64,000 nt of DNA from Prevotella micans DSM 21469 = JCM 16134 (lineage in GTDB: Bacteria > Bacteroidota > Bacteroidia > Bacteroidales > Bacteroidaceae). Shown here piece by piece: positions 9,819 through 18,827 of this stretch; the first letter of the stretch is position 1; each line of letters starts with the position of its first letter. Location of the stretch: the NCBI RefSeq assembly GCF_000614105.1, contig NZ_BAKH01000005.1, forward strand, positions 1 to 64,000, written 5' to 3'. Below the pieces are notes generated by a model, which was not told where the DNA came from, did not search any database, and was given only the letters and a program-made list of their open reading frames with translations. Made by a program: the position numbers and the translations under genes.

Positions 9819-10322
9819 ATGAAGAAACTAGTTTTAATGTTGATGTTGTGCGCACCCATGACGATGTTCGCACAGAAGTTCGGACACCTCGACTCACAAG
9901 CCCTTTTACAATCGCTTCCCGAAGCAACCGCAGTGCAGAGTAAACTCGAAGCCAAGGGCAAGGAATACGAAAAACAGCTCACCGACATGCAAAACGAGCT
10001 ACAACGTAAGGCCGAGGAATACGACAAAACAAAGAGTACAATGAATGCCACTAAGCAAGCCGAAACCGAGAAAGAGCTGCAAGATATGTACACCAAAATT
10101 CAGCAAACGGCTCAAGACAACCAGAAAGCATTCACCGAAGAGCAGCAGCGCGAGCTAGGCCCAGTACTCGACAAGGTTCGCAACGCCATCGCAGCAGTAG
10201 CCAAGGCTGGAAACTATGTCTACATAATGGAGAAAGCAGCCGGTCAGCCGCTCTACATAAACGAAACTCTCAGCAAAGACGTAACAGCCGAAGTTAAGGC
10301 TCAACTAGCAAAAGCAAAGTAA
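9819..10322 (+). CDS. ompH: OmpH/Skp-family periplasmic chaperone (copy 2)
   Basis: A 167-residue paralogue of the preceding gene. It has a short signal peptide (APMTMFAQ), the opening KFGHLDSQALLQSLPEA, a long coiled coil with Gln- and Lys-rich heptads, and a C-terminal strand (GNYVYIMEKAAGQPLYIN). The gap of 49 bp points to the same transcript as copy 1. A Rho-independent terminator follows 27 bp after the stop codon, so the bamA transcript probably ends here. Confidence 0.9.
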   Translation: MKKLVLMLMLCAPMTMFAQKFGHLDSQALLQSLPEATAVQSKLEAKGKEYEKQLTDMQNELQRKAEEYDKTKSTMNATKQAETEKELQDMYTKIQQTAQDNQKAFTEEQQRELGPVLDKVRNAIAAVAKAGNYVYIMEKAAGQPLYINETLSKDVTAEVKAQLAKAK

Positions 10323-10349
10323 ACTTCAAGTTCAGAGAATTCAACCCAG

Positions 10350-10396
10350 GGTGAGGCCACCGCATGAGAATCCTTTCAGCGAAGCCTCACCTTTTT
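10350..10396 (+). terminator. Terminator after the bamA-ompH transcript
   Basis: An 8-bp stem (GGTGAGGC at 10350-10357 with GCCTCACC at 10384-10391, allowing one-base slack at the ends) closes a 26-base loop and is followed by TTTTT. It separates ompH copy 2 from copy 3. Confidence 0.7.
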
Positions 10397-11110
10397 AATG
10401 CCAGATCGGATATGCTCGCTATTCCGATGCCGTTACCCCCAAACGATCATTAAAAAGACGTGCGTTCGGCTTAAGAATCACGATAGCATCGCTTCTTGGT
10501 AAACGGACATCATAACATAAGTCTCATAGGGATGACACGGACTCTCTACCGTACTCATTGTGTTCTCATAATTTGAGGATTGCCCTGCCCACCTACAGCC
10601 TGTCGCCCCCTTCGAGATTCTATGAGTTGCGCGTTTATTTACACAAAGATTGCGCCTTATCGGACTTTACCGCCAGCTTGTAATCTATCGCCTCTCCCAA
10701 GCCTACCTGGAACGGTAATCGTTCTCTCAACGAAACAGCAAGTGTTGACTCGACGAAACAGCAATCATCCTCAATCTAATCGACATTTGTCGTTTAGGTT
10801 AATCGGCATTTGTCGTTTAAGTTGGTCGACGTTTGCCATTTAAGTTAATCGGCGTTTATCGTTTAAGTTGGTCGATAACTACTCTTCGCCAGTATTGACG
10901 GAACCCCGAAGGGGTGGCGAGACCACAGGCAGGCGGTAGAGCGACAGCAGAACCCCTGCAACTCACACCATCAAATAGAGAGCCACGAAAGGGCGACGGA
11001 CTCCCCAAATTATACCCATTCCGACGCCCTTTTAGTCGCAAAAGAATATCTTTACACTCCGAATCCTCATTCAGAGAAATAGACACAACTTCAAATAACA
11101 AACAAAGAAC
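10397..11110. other. Long intergenic gap inside the ompH cluster
   Basis: About 700 bp without a convincing gene. The only clear structure is the 23-bp tandem array at 10778-10878. A short related motif (CGAAACAGCAA) occurs twice just before it, at about 10731-10765. Open frames on both strands are short and lack start context or family resemblance. Confidence 0.6.
10778..10878. repeat. 23-bp tandem array (4 units plus a partial)
   Basis: Units start at 10778, 10801, 10824 and 10847, with a partial unit from 10870: an exact 23-bp period. The unit has the form (AA/GG)TCGRCNTTTGYCGTTTAAGTT. Unit ends alternate between TTAATCGG and TTGGTCGA types. The CGACATTTGTCG core is weakly dyad-symmetric. 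Confidence 0.85.
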
Positions 11111-11614
11111 ATGAAAAAGATTATCCTCACCATCATCTGCGTCGTCTTCCCCTTGATTGCGGGCGCGCAAGGAATCAAATTTGCCTATTTCAGCTACGAA
11201 GAAGTACTGAAAGCAATGCCCGAATACACCACGGCTACAAAAAGTGTAGCCGAACTACGGGCCAAATACGATGCCGAACTCAAACGCGCCGAGGACGATT
11301 TCAATAGCAAATACGAAGACTTCCTCGACGGACAACGCTCTTTCGCACCCTCTATCCTCCGTAAACGACAAGCTGAACTGCAGGACATCATGGACAAGAA
11401 CATCGTCTTCAAACGTGAAGTCGACAGACTCCTAAAACAGGCCGAAGCCGATGCCTATACACCAGTTAAACGCAAACTCGACGCTGTTCTGCGCGAGATG
11501 GGCAGACAAGCAGGATACGCTTTCATTATCAATACTGACAATAATTCGCTGCCCTATGCGAACTCGGCCATGGGCGAAAATATAACCGAATCTCTCAAAG
11601 CCGCCCTTAGATAG
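11111..11614 (+). CDS. ompH: OmpH/Skp-family periplasmic chaperone (copy 3)
   Basis: A 167-residue third Skp-like protein. The signal peptide ends at LIAGAQ and the mature start is GIKFAYFSYEEVLKAMPEY. A charged coiled coil occupies residues about 45-125, and the C-terminal part is GYAFIINTDNNSLPYANS. It is separated from copies 1 and 2 by about 790 bp containing a terminator and a 23-bp repeat array, and lies 20 bp upstream of murI, so it probably has its own promoter and is co-expressed with murI. Confidence 0.88.
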   Translation: MKKIILTIICVVFPLIAGAQGIKFAYFSYEEVLKAMPEYTTATKSVAELRAKYDAELKRAEDDFNSKYEDFLDGQRSFAPSILRKRQAELQDIMDKNIVFKREVDRLLKQAEADAYTPVKRKLDAVLREMGRQAGYAFIINTDNNSLPYANSAMGENITESLKAALR

Positions 11615-11634
11615 ACCGAACAATCAGCAAATAA

Positions 11635-12480
11635 ATGAAAGAAAACCTAGCACACGGCCCTGGCCCAATCGGAATATTCGATTCGGGATATGGTGGACTG
11701 ACAATTCTCCACTCCATACGCGCCTTGTTGCCCGAATACGACTATGTCTACCTAGGCGACAACGCCCGTGCACCTTATGGCTCACGGTCGTTCGACGTTG
11801 TCTATCAATTCACCCGGCAAGCAGTGATGAGACTCTTCAGAATGGGTTGTCAACTGGTTATCCTGGCTTGCAACACCGCCTCTGCAAAAGCTCTGCGAAC
11901 CATTCAAATGAACGACTTGCCGGCCGTAGCCCCAGCCCGACGCGTACTAGGCGTAATCAGACCTACGGCCGAAATCATCGGCCATCTCACCCGCTCTGGT
12001 CACGTGGGAATCCTCGCAACCGAAGGCACAATCCGCAGCCAAAGCTATTCTATGGAGATAAAGAAACTCTGGCCAAACATTACAACAACCGGGGTTGCAT
12101 GCCCACTCTGGGTTCCGATAATCGAAAACAACGAAGCCGATAGCCCGGGTGCCGACTACTTCGTACAAAAACGCATCAACACCATCATGCAGCTCGACTC
12201 GGCAATCGATACCATCATCCTCGGCTGCACGCACTATCCCATACTTTTGCCGAAGATTAACCGCTACATTCCCGCAAGCGTGTCCGTCGTGGCACAAGGC
12301 GAATACGTTGCTCGAAGCCTACAAAATTATCTGGTTCGCCATCCCGCGATGAACGAACTATGCACACGCGGTAGAACAGCACGCTACTTTACAACCGAAA
12401 ACAAAACTAAATTCAAAGAAAGCGCCCGAATATTCCTTGCCGAAGATATCGACGTAGCGCACATAGAACTGGAACTATAA
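11635..12480 (+). CDS. murI: Glutamate racemase
   Basis: A 281-residue cofactor-independent racemase that supplies D-glutamate for peptidoglycan. GIFDSGYGGLTI (Asp16) is the N-terminal signature. The two catalytic cysteines are in LACNTASA (Cys79) and LGCTHYPIL (about Cys198), both intact. Length is normal. It follows ompH copy 3 by 20 bp and ends at the strong hairpin at 12502-12533 that faces the convergent ABC genes. Confidence 0.95.
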   Translation: MKENLAHGPGPIGIFDSGYGGLTILHSIRALLPEYDYVYLGDNARAPYGSRSFDVVYQFTRQAVMRLFRMGCQLVILACNTASAKALRTIQMNDLPAVAPARRVLGVIRPTAEIIGHLTRSGHVGILATEGTIRSQSYSMEIKKLWPNITTTGVACPLWVPIIENNEADSPGADYFVQKRINTIMQLDSAIDTIILGCTHYPILLPKINRYIPASVSVVAQGEYVARSLQNYLVRHPAMNELCTRGRTARYFTTENKTKFKESARIFLAEDIDVAHIELEL

Positions 12481-12501
12481 AAACCTCGTGCAAAAAAGTG
12501 T

Positions 12502-12540
12502 ATAGCCTCCTGCAATGTCTTGCAGGAGGCTATCTTTCTT
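12502..12540. terminator. Bidirectional terminator between murI and the ABC operon
   Basis: A perfect 14-bp stem (12502-12515 with 12520-12533) and a 4-base TGTC loop. It is followed by CTTTCTT on the plus strand and an ACTTTTTTG stretch on the minus strand, so it can stop both convergent transcripts. Confidence 0.9.
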
Positions 12541-12572
12541 GAATATTTCAACTCTGGGGAACTCTACCGAGT

Positions 12573-14246
12573 CTAAAACTCAGTTTCTTTATCTTGAACG
12601 TGAACCTTACCGTCGCGGAGAGTTACAATCTTGTCGGCGCCCGACACCGTGCGCATTCGGTGAGCAATAACCAGTACGGTTTTATTCTCAATGAGCTTTG
12701 AGAGCGACTCCTGTATCATTGTTTCGTTTTCAACGTCGAGCGAGGCCGTAGCTTCGTCTAGCAGGATTATTGGGGCGTCTTTGAGGAATGCTCGGGCGAG
12801 AGAAATGCGCTGACGCTCGCCACCGGAGAGCTTTGAACCGTTTTCGCCAATCATTGTGTTCCATCCGTCGGGTAAGCGCTCGGCAAACTCGTCGCAATGC
12901 GCCATTCGGGCTGCCCGAAGCACTTCGTTGTCGTTAGCGTCTTTACGACCGATACGTATATTCTCCATCACGGTGTTGTTGAAGAGAGTCACGTCCTGGA
13001 ATACGATTGAGTAGAGCGAGAGTAGAGTTTCGGGGTCGATAGTAGTGATGTCCATTCCGCCTACAGTGATTCGCCCGGCGAGCGGATCCCAGAAGCGGGC
13101 AGCTAGGCGAGACACGGTAGTTTTACCACCACCCGACGGGCCGACAAGCGCAGTTACCTGTCCCTGGTAAGCGGTGAACGACACGTCCGTGAGCACCGGT
13201 TCGGAGGAGTCATAGGCGAAGCTAACATGGTCGAATACGATGTCATAACCCTGATTGGTGAGCTGAGACGTTCCGCTCTGAATAGGATGTTCGAGGATTT
13301 CGTTCATGCGATCGGTTTGCACTTTAAGACTTAGCATTGCGGCAAGGTTGATGAGGACGGCGGCGAGCGGGTCGTACATTCGCGCAACAACGAGCAAAAA
13401 CATGAAAAACAGAATAACATTGAGCTGTCCCTGAACAAGCAGTGTCCCGCCGGTGAGAATCACGGTAACGATACCGAGTTTAAGAATCATCTGAGCGCTA
13501 ACTACGAATAGTGACATGCCTAACTCGTTTGTGAACGAGCGTTTTTCAACTGTAAGAATCTTCGCGTCGAGCCCGTCGAGATATTTCATTTCAGCATTGT
13601 TAGCATGGAGGTCGCGTAGGGTTTCGAGGCATTCCTGAATGCCGTCGGCGCAAGCCATTTTCGCTTTCATCTGTCGCCGGCCCAGTTGGCTTCGCACGGT
13701 GATATAGAGCAGTACTACGCACATGCTCACAGGCAGTACCCACAGGGCTGCCGTAGCCATACGCCAGTCGTATAAGAATAATCCGATGCCCACCGGGACG
13801 ACGGAGAGAATGGAGCCGAAGAACTCTGGGATCCAATGCGACGAGGCGTTTTCGAGCGTAGCACAATCAGTCATGATGGTGCTGGTAAGGTCGGAAAGAT
13901 CTTTTTTCCCGAAGAACGAGAGGGGCAGGAGGCGTAGGCGTTCGGCAATGGAAACGCGTCGCACGCCACTTTCTACATAGGTTGCAAAGAAGGTGGCATT
14001 GTATTGAATGTGGGTTGTCAGGATGATGAGCCCCACACATGCAGCCGTGAGAACTGCATACCACATGGCGTGTGTAGAGTCTATTCTGCCGTTCTGCAAC
14101 AGGTCGGCCACGATGAAATAGAGCAATCCGACGGGCATAATAAGCACTAGATTTGAGAACATGCAGCTTATACAGGCTTTGAGCATGTCGTGTGCCCCCT
14201 GTTCGGAGAGCGCATATTGATGTTTCAGGGTTTTGATGATATTCAT
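12573..14246 (-). CDS. ABC exporter subunit (permease-ATPase fusion), second gene
   Basis: A 557-residue half-transporter. Residues 1-310 carry the six-helix ABC membrane domain. The ATPase domain has Walker A GPSGGGKTT, signature LSGGERQRISLARAF and Walker B IILLDEATASLD, so the ATP site residues look intact. Its ATG overlaps the stop of the upstream partner by 4 bp (ATGA), pointing to a heterodimer. The pair resembles IrtAB/YbtPQ-like type IV exporter-fold transporters often linked to metal-chelate transport, but the substrate cannot be read from sequence. Confidence 0.9.
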   Translation of the reverse strand: MNIIKTLKHQYALSEQGAHDMLKACISCMFSNLVLIMPVGLLYFIVADLLQNGRIDSTHAMWYAVLTAACVGLIILTTHIQYNATFFATYVESGVRRVSIAERLRLLPLSFFGKKDLSDLTSTIMTDCATLENASSHWIPEFFGSILSVVPVGIGLFLYDWRMATAALWVLPVSMCVVLLYITVRSQLGRRQMKAKMACADGIQECLETLRDLHANNAEMKYLDGLDAKILTVEKRSFTNELGMSLFVVSAQMILKLGIVTVILTGGTLLVQGQLNVILFFMFLLVVARMYDPLAAVLINLAAMLSLKVQTDRMNEILEHPIQSGTSQLTNQGYDIVFDHVSFAYDSSEPVLTDVSFTAYQGQVTALVGPSGGGKTTVSRLAARFWDPLAGRITVGGMDITTIDPETLLSLYSIVFQDVTLFNNTVMENIRIGRKDANDNEVLRAARMAHCDEFAERLPDGWNTMIGENGSKLSGGERQRISLARAFLKDAPIILLDEATASLDVENETMIQESLSKLIENKTVLVIAHRMRTVSGADKIVTLRDGKVHVQDKETEF

Positions 14247-16033
14247 TTTGTTCCTCCCAGTTTCCAGTTAATCGATTGATTATATTCTCGCCACATGTTG
14301 GCATACAGGCCTGCGCTCGAGGTCAGTTCGGCGTGTGAGCCTTTTTCGCATATTCTTCCGGATTTTAGCACGTAGATGCAGTCGGCTTTGGTGACGGCCG
14401 ACAGGCGATGGGCTATCATGATGACCGTTTTGCCAATCGACAGGGTGTTGAATGCTGCTTGTACACGTGTTTCGTTATCGGGGTCGGCATAGGCCGTTGC
14501 TTCGTCCAGAATAACGATTGGTGTGTTCTGAAGCATTACTCGGGCGATGGTTATGCGCTGTTGTTCGCCGCCGGAGAGATAGGTTCCCTCACTACCGAGG
14601 ATGGTGTTGATACCTTCGGGTAGCTTGGCGATTATGTCGTCACATTGTGCCTCAGAAAGTGCACGCCGTACTTCGTCGTCGGTGGCATTGGGCCGACCGA
14701 GCCGGACATTGTCGAGGATGCTTCCTTTGAGCAGTCGACTGTCTTGGAACACGAACGACACCTGTTGCATGAGGTCGTCTTTGCGAATGTTGCGAACGTC
14801 GGTTCCACCGATGTTCACGCTACCTTTCGTTGTGTCCCAGAAGCGGGCTATCAGGCAAGCGAGGGTGGTTTTTCCGCTGCCCGACGGGCCTACGAGAGCT
14901 ATGTGCTCACCTGCTTTGATAGTCATTGAAATGTCGTTGAGCGCGTCGGTGTCGGCATCTTTATATCGGAAACTTACGCCTCGGAGTTCCACCGAATTAT
15001 CGCGTGGTTGGATTGTTTCGAGTGGTTCTTCGAGCGGTTCAACGTCTAGCACGCTGTCTATCCGTTTGAGTGCGCTTTCGACGATTATTTTGTCCTGGCT
15101 CATGTACATCACTCTCATGAGCATCACAGTCATGGCGGGTGTGATGATGATATAATAGAGTAGGTTCGACAGGAACTGCCCATCCATCCGTTCTCTGCTG
15201 GTGCCCACAAAGAGTGCGGCTGCCACCAGGATGGCGAAGACGCTGTTGATTATCGTAGTGAAAGCTACCATCGGAGAGTGCAGCGAGCGGGTGTAGCCGA
15301 TAACCCATTGCTGGTAGCGATCGATTGCGCATTTGAATCGTTTGAATGAGAAGACGGTTTGTCCGAAGGTTTTCACCACTGGAATGCCGCGCACATATTC
15401 CACTGCTTCGTTGGACATCGTGTCAAGCGCTTGCTGATATTCTTCCATAGTTTTCCGAAGACTGCGCCCGGTCATGAAAAAATACATAATTCCGTAAGCC
15501 AGCACAGCGGGTGCAATGCTGAGCAATCCTAACCGCCAGTCGAAATACATCAACATGCAGAGCAGTCCTACGGGCGTTGCTATTCCTCCTGCATTGTCAG
15601 GCAGTCGATGTGCGAGATAGGTTTCGGTTTCTTCGCTCGACTCGTTAACTATCTTGCGCAACTTACCACTTCCGATGCTGCTCACAAATCCCATCGGCAG
15701 CTTTGTGATGTAATGCATCAGTATCGTTCGGATATTTGTGGCTACCCTGAAGGCGGCTTTATGCGAGCAAAGCAGAGCTGCTATATATACAAGGATGGAA
15801 CCTATGGCCCACATGAGTGCTGCCCAACCATAGGGTACGATGTTTTCGGCTTGCTCGAAGTGCGGTGCAACGTTAATTATGTCGCGCAGAATCATCCAGA
15901 TGTAAACGAATGGGGCTAAGGCCATTAGTGCGCTCACAGCTGAGAGAATCCACGAAGCATAGGTGAGAAATCTAAGTGGCCCGGCATATTCGAGCAATCG
16001 TCTCAGATTTGATTTTCGGTTTTCTTTTTCCAT
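14243..16033 (-). CDS. ABC exporter subunit (permease-ATPase fusion), first gene
   Basis: A 596-residue half-transporter with an N-terminal membrane domain (about residues 20-310) and a C-terminal ATPase with Walker A GPSGSGKTT, signature LSGGEQQRITIARVM and Walker B IVILDEATAYADPDNE. The variant ATA(Y/F)ADP(D/E)NE after Walker B is typical of the YbtQ/IrtB branch rather than MsbA. It is the promoter-proximal gene of the two-gene operon. The 16077-16084 box with a TTG 21 bp further upstream is its likely promoter. Confidence 0.9.
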   Translation of the reverse strand: MEKENRKSNLRRLLEYAGPLRFLTYASWILSAVSALMALAPFVYIWMILRDIINVAPHFEQAENIVPYGWAALMWAIGSILVYIAALLCSHKAAFRVATNIRTILMHYITKLPMGFVSSIGSGKLRKIVNESSEETETYLAHRLPDNAGGIATPVGLLCMLMYFDWRLGLLSIAPAVLAYGIMYFFMTGRSLRKTMEEYQQALDTMSNEAVEYVRGIPVVKTFGQTVFSFKRFKCAIDRYQQWVIGYTRSLHSPMVAFTTIINSVFAILVAAALFVGTSRERMDGQFLSNLLYYIIITPAMTVMLMRVMYMSQDKIIVESALKRIDSVLDVEPLEEPLETIQPRDNSVELRGVSFRYKDADTDALNDISMTIKAGEHIALVGPSGSGKTTLACLIARFWDTTKGSVNIGGTDVRNIRKDDLMQQVSFVFQDSRLLKGSILDNVRLGRPNATDDEVRRALSEAQCDDIIAKLPEGINTILGSEGTYLSGGEQQRITIARVMLQNTPIVILDEATAYADPDNETRVQAAFNTLSIGKTVIMIAHRLSAVTKADCIYVLKSGRICEKGSHAELTSSAGLYANMWREYNQSINWKLGGTK

Positions 16034-16076
16034 ATAATATTTTGTTTAAGAAATGTGGTTGGTTTCCAACACTCTG

Positions 16077-16108
16077 CAAAGATAGAACGCGCCGGTAACT
16101 CCTTGCAA
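16077..16108 (-). promoter_or_regulatory. Promoter of the ABC exporter operon
   Basis: On the minus strand, TATCTTTG (16084-16077) fits the -7 TAnnTTTG box. TTG at 16108-16106 is placed 21 bp upstream, the expected -33 spacing. The ABC start codon is 44 bp downstream. Confidence 0.6.
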
Positions 16109-16248
16109 TACCTAAAAATCAGGAATTCTGGGGGTGATGTAGAGCGATTTTACGCAGAATTTCGTCTTTGGAGTGGATTGATAGCAATCATTCCGGATTT
16201 TCGCCCGGGGGCGGATTTTCCAGGGATTATGGTATTATAAGATGTGGG

Positions 16249-17674
16249 TTACCGCCCGATGTTCATGAGTTTAACTTGTTCTTTTAGCAGTTGCATAAGC
16301 GGTTCACGTTCGTTGGGTACGCGGTTGTCGAGCACAGCTTCTTTTAGTATTTTCTTTAAGTTGCCGACCTCACGACCGGGCTTGAGGTTGAACATCTTCA
16401 TTATTTCGTTACCATCTATGCATGGCTGGAACTCGCGTTCGTAATCGCGCTTTTTTAGGTCGGCCAGCTTTTCGCGAACTATTCTGAAGTTCTCGGTGAA
16501 TTGTTTTTTTCTAATGGCATTCTTGCTCGTTATGTCGGCCTCGCAAAGTGTCATGAGATCGTCGATATCTTCGCCTGAGTCGTTGAGAAGTCGCCTGACG
16601 GCCGAGTCGGTCACCTCGTCATCGGCAATAGCGATTGGTCGCATGTGCAATTCGACCAGCTTCTGGACATATCGCATCTTAGCATCGAGTGGAAATTTCA
16701 TTCTCCTGAACAAATGTGGAATCATTTTCGCTCCGATTGTATTGTGGCTGTGGAAAGTCCATCCGACCGATGGTTCCCATCGCTTGCTTCTGGGTTTTCC
16801 GATGTCATGAAACAGTGCGCTCCATCTGAGCCATGGGTTTTGGGTGTGTAGTGCGATGTTGTCGAGTACCTCGAGTGAGTGGAAAAAATTGTTTTTGTGG
16901 GCTTTTCCGTTTTTTGTTTCCACAATGTCCATAGCGGTGAGTTCGGGCATGATTATATGGAGCAACTTTGTGCGATAAAGCTCCACAAAGCCTTGCTGGG
17001 AGTGGGGGTCATGATTATCTTGTTGAGCTCGTCGGCAATTCTTTCTCCACTGACTATTTTGATTCTTTCGGCATTTCGCTCAAGAGCTCGAAGGTTTCGT
17101 CCGCAATGTAGAAGTTTAGCTGGGCGGCAAACCTAATGCAGCGGATCATACGCAGCGGGTCGTCTGAGAAGGTTATGTCGGGGTCGAGCGGTGTACGTAT
17201 TGTTCTGTCCCAAAGGTCGGCCACGCCGTCGAATGGGTCGACGAGTTTTCCAAATCGTTTTTTGTTGAGGCAAACAGCGAGGGCGTTTATGGTGAAGTCG
17301 CGTCGATTCTGGTCGTCTTCTAGAGTTCCATTCTCCACGATAGGTTTTCGGCTGTCATGAGTGTAGCTTTCCTTTCGTGCTCCCACGAATTCTATTTCCA
17401 TGTCCTTGCTTTTCACTTGCGCGGTTCCGAAATTCCGGAACACAGAAAGATTTGCTTTTCGTCCGAGTTGTTTTTTCAATTCGGTTGCCAGACTGATTCC
17501 ATTTCCCACCACGACGACATCAATGTCGTCCGAAGGCCTTTCAAGAAAAAGGTCGCGCACATATCCTCCTACAACATAACACTCCAGCCCAAGGCTGTCG
17601 GCAGCGTCGGAAATCCGGTGGAAAATGTCTTTGTCTAGAAGTTTCGCCAGTTCGGCGTCAGAGAGTTCTCTCAT
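16249..17674 (-). CDS. cca: CCA tRNA nucleotidyltransferase (two frameshifts)
   Basis: Class II polyA polymerase-type enzyme that adds or repairs the tRNA 3' CCA end. The N-terminal part (17674-17054) has the nucleotidyltransferase head (VVGGYVRDLFL, DDIDVVVVG, RRDFTINALAV, DDPLRMIRCIRFA). The C-terminal part (16986-16249) has the HD domain (LFHDIGKPRSKRW). Two single-base losses interrupt the frame: near 17081 (TTGAGCGA instead of TTGGAGCGA) and near 16988. Restoring both gives the unbroken linker ELLERNAERIKIVSGERIAD followed by LVELYRTKLLHIIMPEL, about 475 residues, normal for the family. The gene is essential or nearly so in most bacteria, so sequence error is likelier than decay. Confidence 0.85.
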
Positions 17675-17747
17675 CTTATTATTGCTTCACAGAATACTTT
17701 TTGAGTCACGAATTTAGGAAATATTTCCAATTTAGGATTGAAATGGA

Positions 17748-18821
17748 CTATTCGTTCATAACTCCGCATTTGGGACAGCGACCTTTGCGACGAAGGCGGG
17801 CGGAACAGTTGCCGCAGATATAGATTTCTACGCCGTTGCGGAAGAAAGTGCGGAGAGCAAATATTATGTAGACTAAAAGAAGGAAATAGCCTACATAATA
17901 AAGCGTGAGAATGGAAAATACAATATAGTTGATGGCGCAAACGGCTGTCAAACCGCAGAGATAGAGCAGTGTATCGGCCGAACCTAAGCGTCTACGCACA
18001 TCGTCGATTGTTGCCAGGGCAGTTATAAGCATAGACCAAACGAGAATAAGGAAAATGTTAAGCAGGAGCGGTTGTGAAAATGGATTGAGCGACGGATGAA
18101 AATAGAATTCACGCCAGGTTTCAGAAGCGAAAAGCTGGATACTAGCATAGAAAGTGGCCGAAATGGCTACGAGTATGGCGAGCGCTGTGGGATAGAACGA
18201 GTTTATGTCGTTGAAGTGGACAATGTGTGCGTTTTGGCGCAGAATTTTTCGTGCAAGATAGCCCACAGCGATAAGTAATATGACCACGAGGAAGATTATC
18301 AGGTGGCGGTTGGAGAACATAGAAATAAACTGTGAAATAGGATCATCGGGATCTACCTTCTTCAATAAGTTGGTTTCGTGAACCCATCCGAAAGTATTGT
18401 TTTCCGTTGCAATCTGCACCCATACGGAGTCAGTTTTATCGGCTGGGATAATCCTAATGTCGGCTACAACTAACGATTTTCCGTTCCTAACAGCGAACGA
18501 ATCTGTAGGCATTCCGTTGACAACCTCCTCTGGTTGTTGCCTGAAGAGCATGAGTGAATCTGAAGTGACAATAAAGTTGAAGCCCTGTGAATAGTGATGC
18601 CGCACGCGAAAGGCAAATGAATCGATCGGACTGGTAGTGTTGTACCAATTGGCTGCGGTATCGGTTTTTGAAAGCGAATCTCCACGAGCTTGCAGATGGC
18701 GCGAAATCTGCGCCTCCTGAATACTGTCGGGCAAGTGAAAGCGTGACGGACTTTTTTGATGATAACAACTGGTGAGCACGAGTAATAGCACCAAATGGAG
18801 GAAGAAGAATGTTTTGCGCAT
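17748..18821 (-). CDS. Membrane lipoprotein with C-terminal zinc ribbon
   Basis: A 357-residue protein with a lipobox (LVLTSC, Cys19). An SH3-like region follows (residues about 85-150, ending TFGWVHETNLL). Four to five membrane helices span about 170-330, and a C-terminal zinc ribbon has CGNCSARLRRKGRCPKC. The ribbon probably faces the cytoplasm. The gene starts 6 bp after the U32 peptidase stop and lies 73 bp before the CCA enzyme, so it is co-transcribed with RNA-modification-type genes. No function is established; a sensor or scaffold is possible. Confidence 0.7.
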   Translation of the reverse strand: MRKTFFFLHLVLLLVLTSCYHQKSPSRFHLPDSIQEAQISRHLQARGDSLSKTDTAANWYNTTSPIDSFAFRVRHHYSQGFNFIVTSDSLMLFRQQPEEVVNGMPTDSFAVRNGKSLVVADIRIIPADKTDSVWVQIATENNTFGWVHETNLLKKVDPDDPISQFISMFSNRHLIIFLVVILLIAVGYLARKILRQNAHIVHFNDINSFYPTALAILVAISATFYASIQLFASETWREFYFHPSLNPFSQPLLLNIFLILVWSMLITALATIDDVRRRLGSADTLLYLCGLTAVCAINYIVFSILTLYYVGYFLLLVYIIFALRTFFRNGVEIYICGNCSARLRRKGRCPKCGVMNE

Positions 18822-18827
18822 AATGAG

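Noticed and set aside
10580-10843. Plus-strand frame of 87 codons in the ompH gap
   Set aside because: Pro/Cys/Arg-rich, no start context, and it runs into the 23-bp array. It resembles no protein family.
16249-16986. Stand-alone HD-domain protein
   Set aside because: The frame begins at a GTG inside a conserved CCA-enzyme segment, and the upstream frame supplies the missing head domain, so it is the C-terminal half of the same gene.
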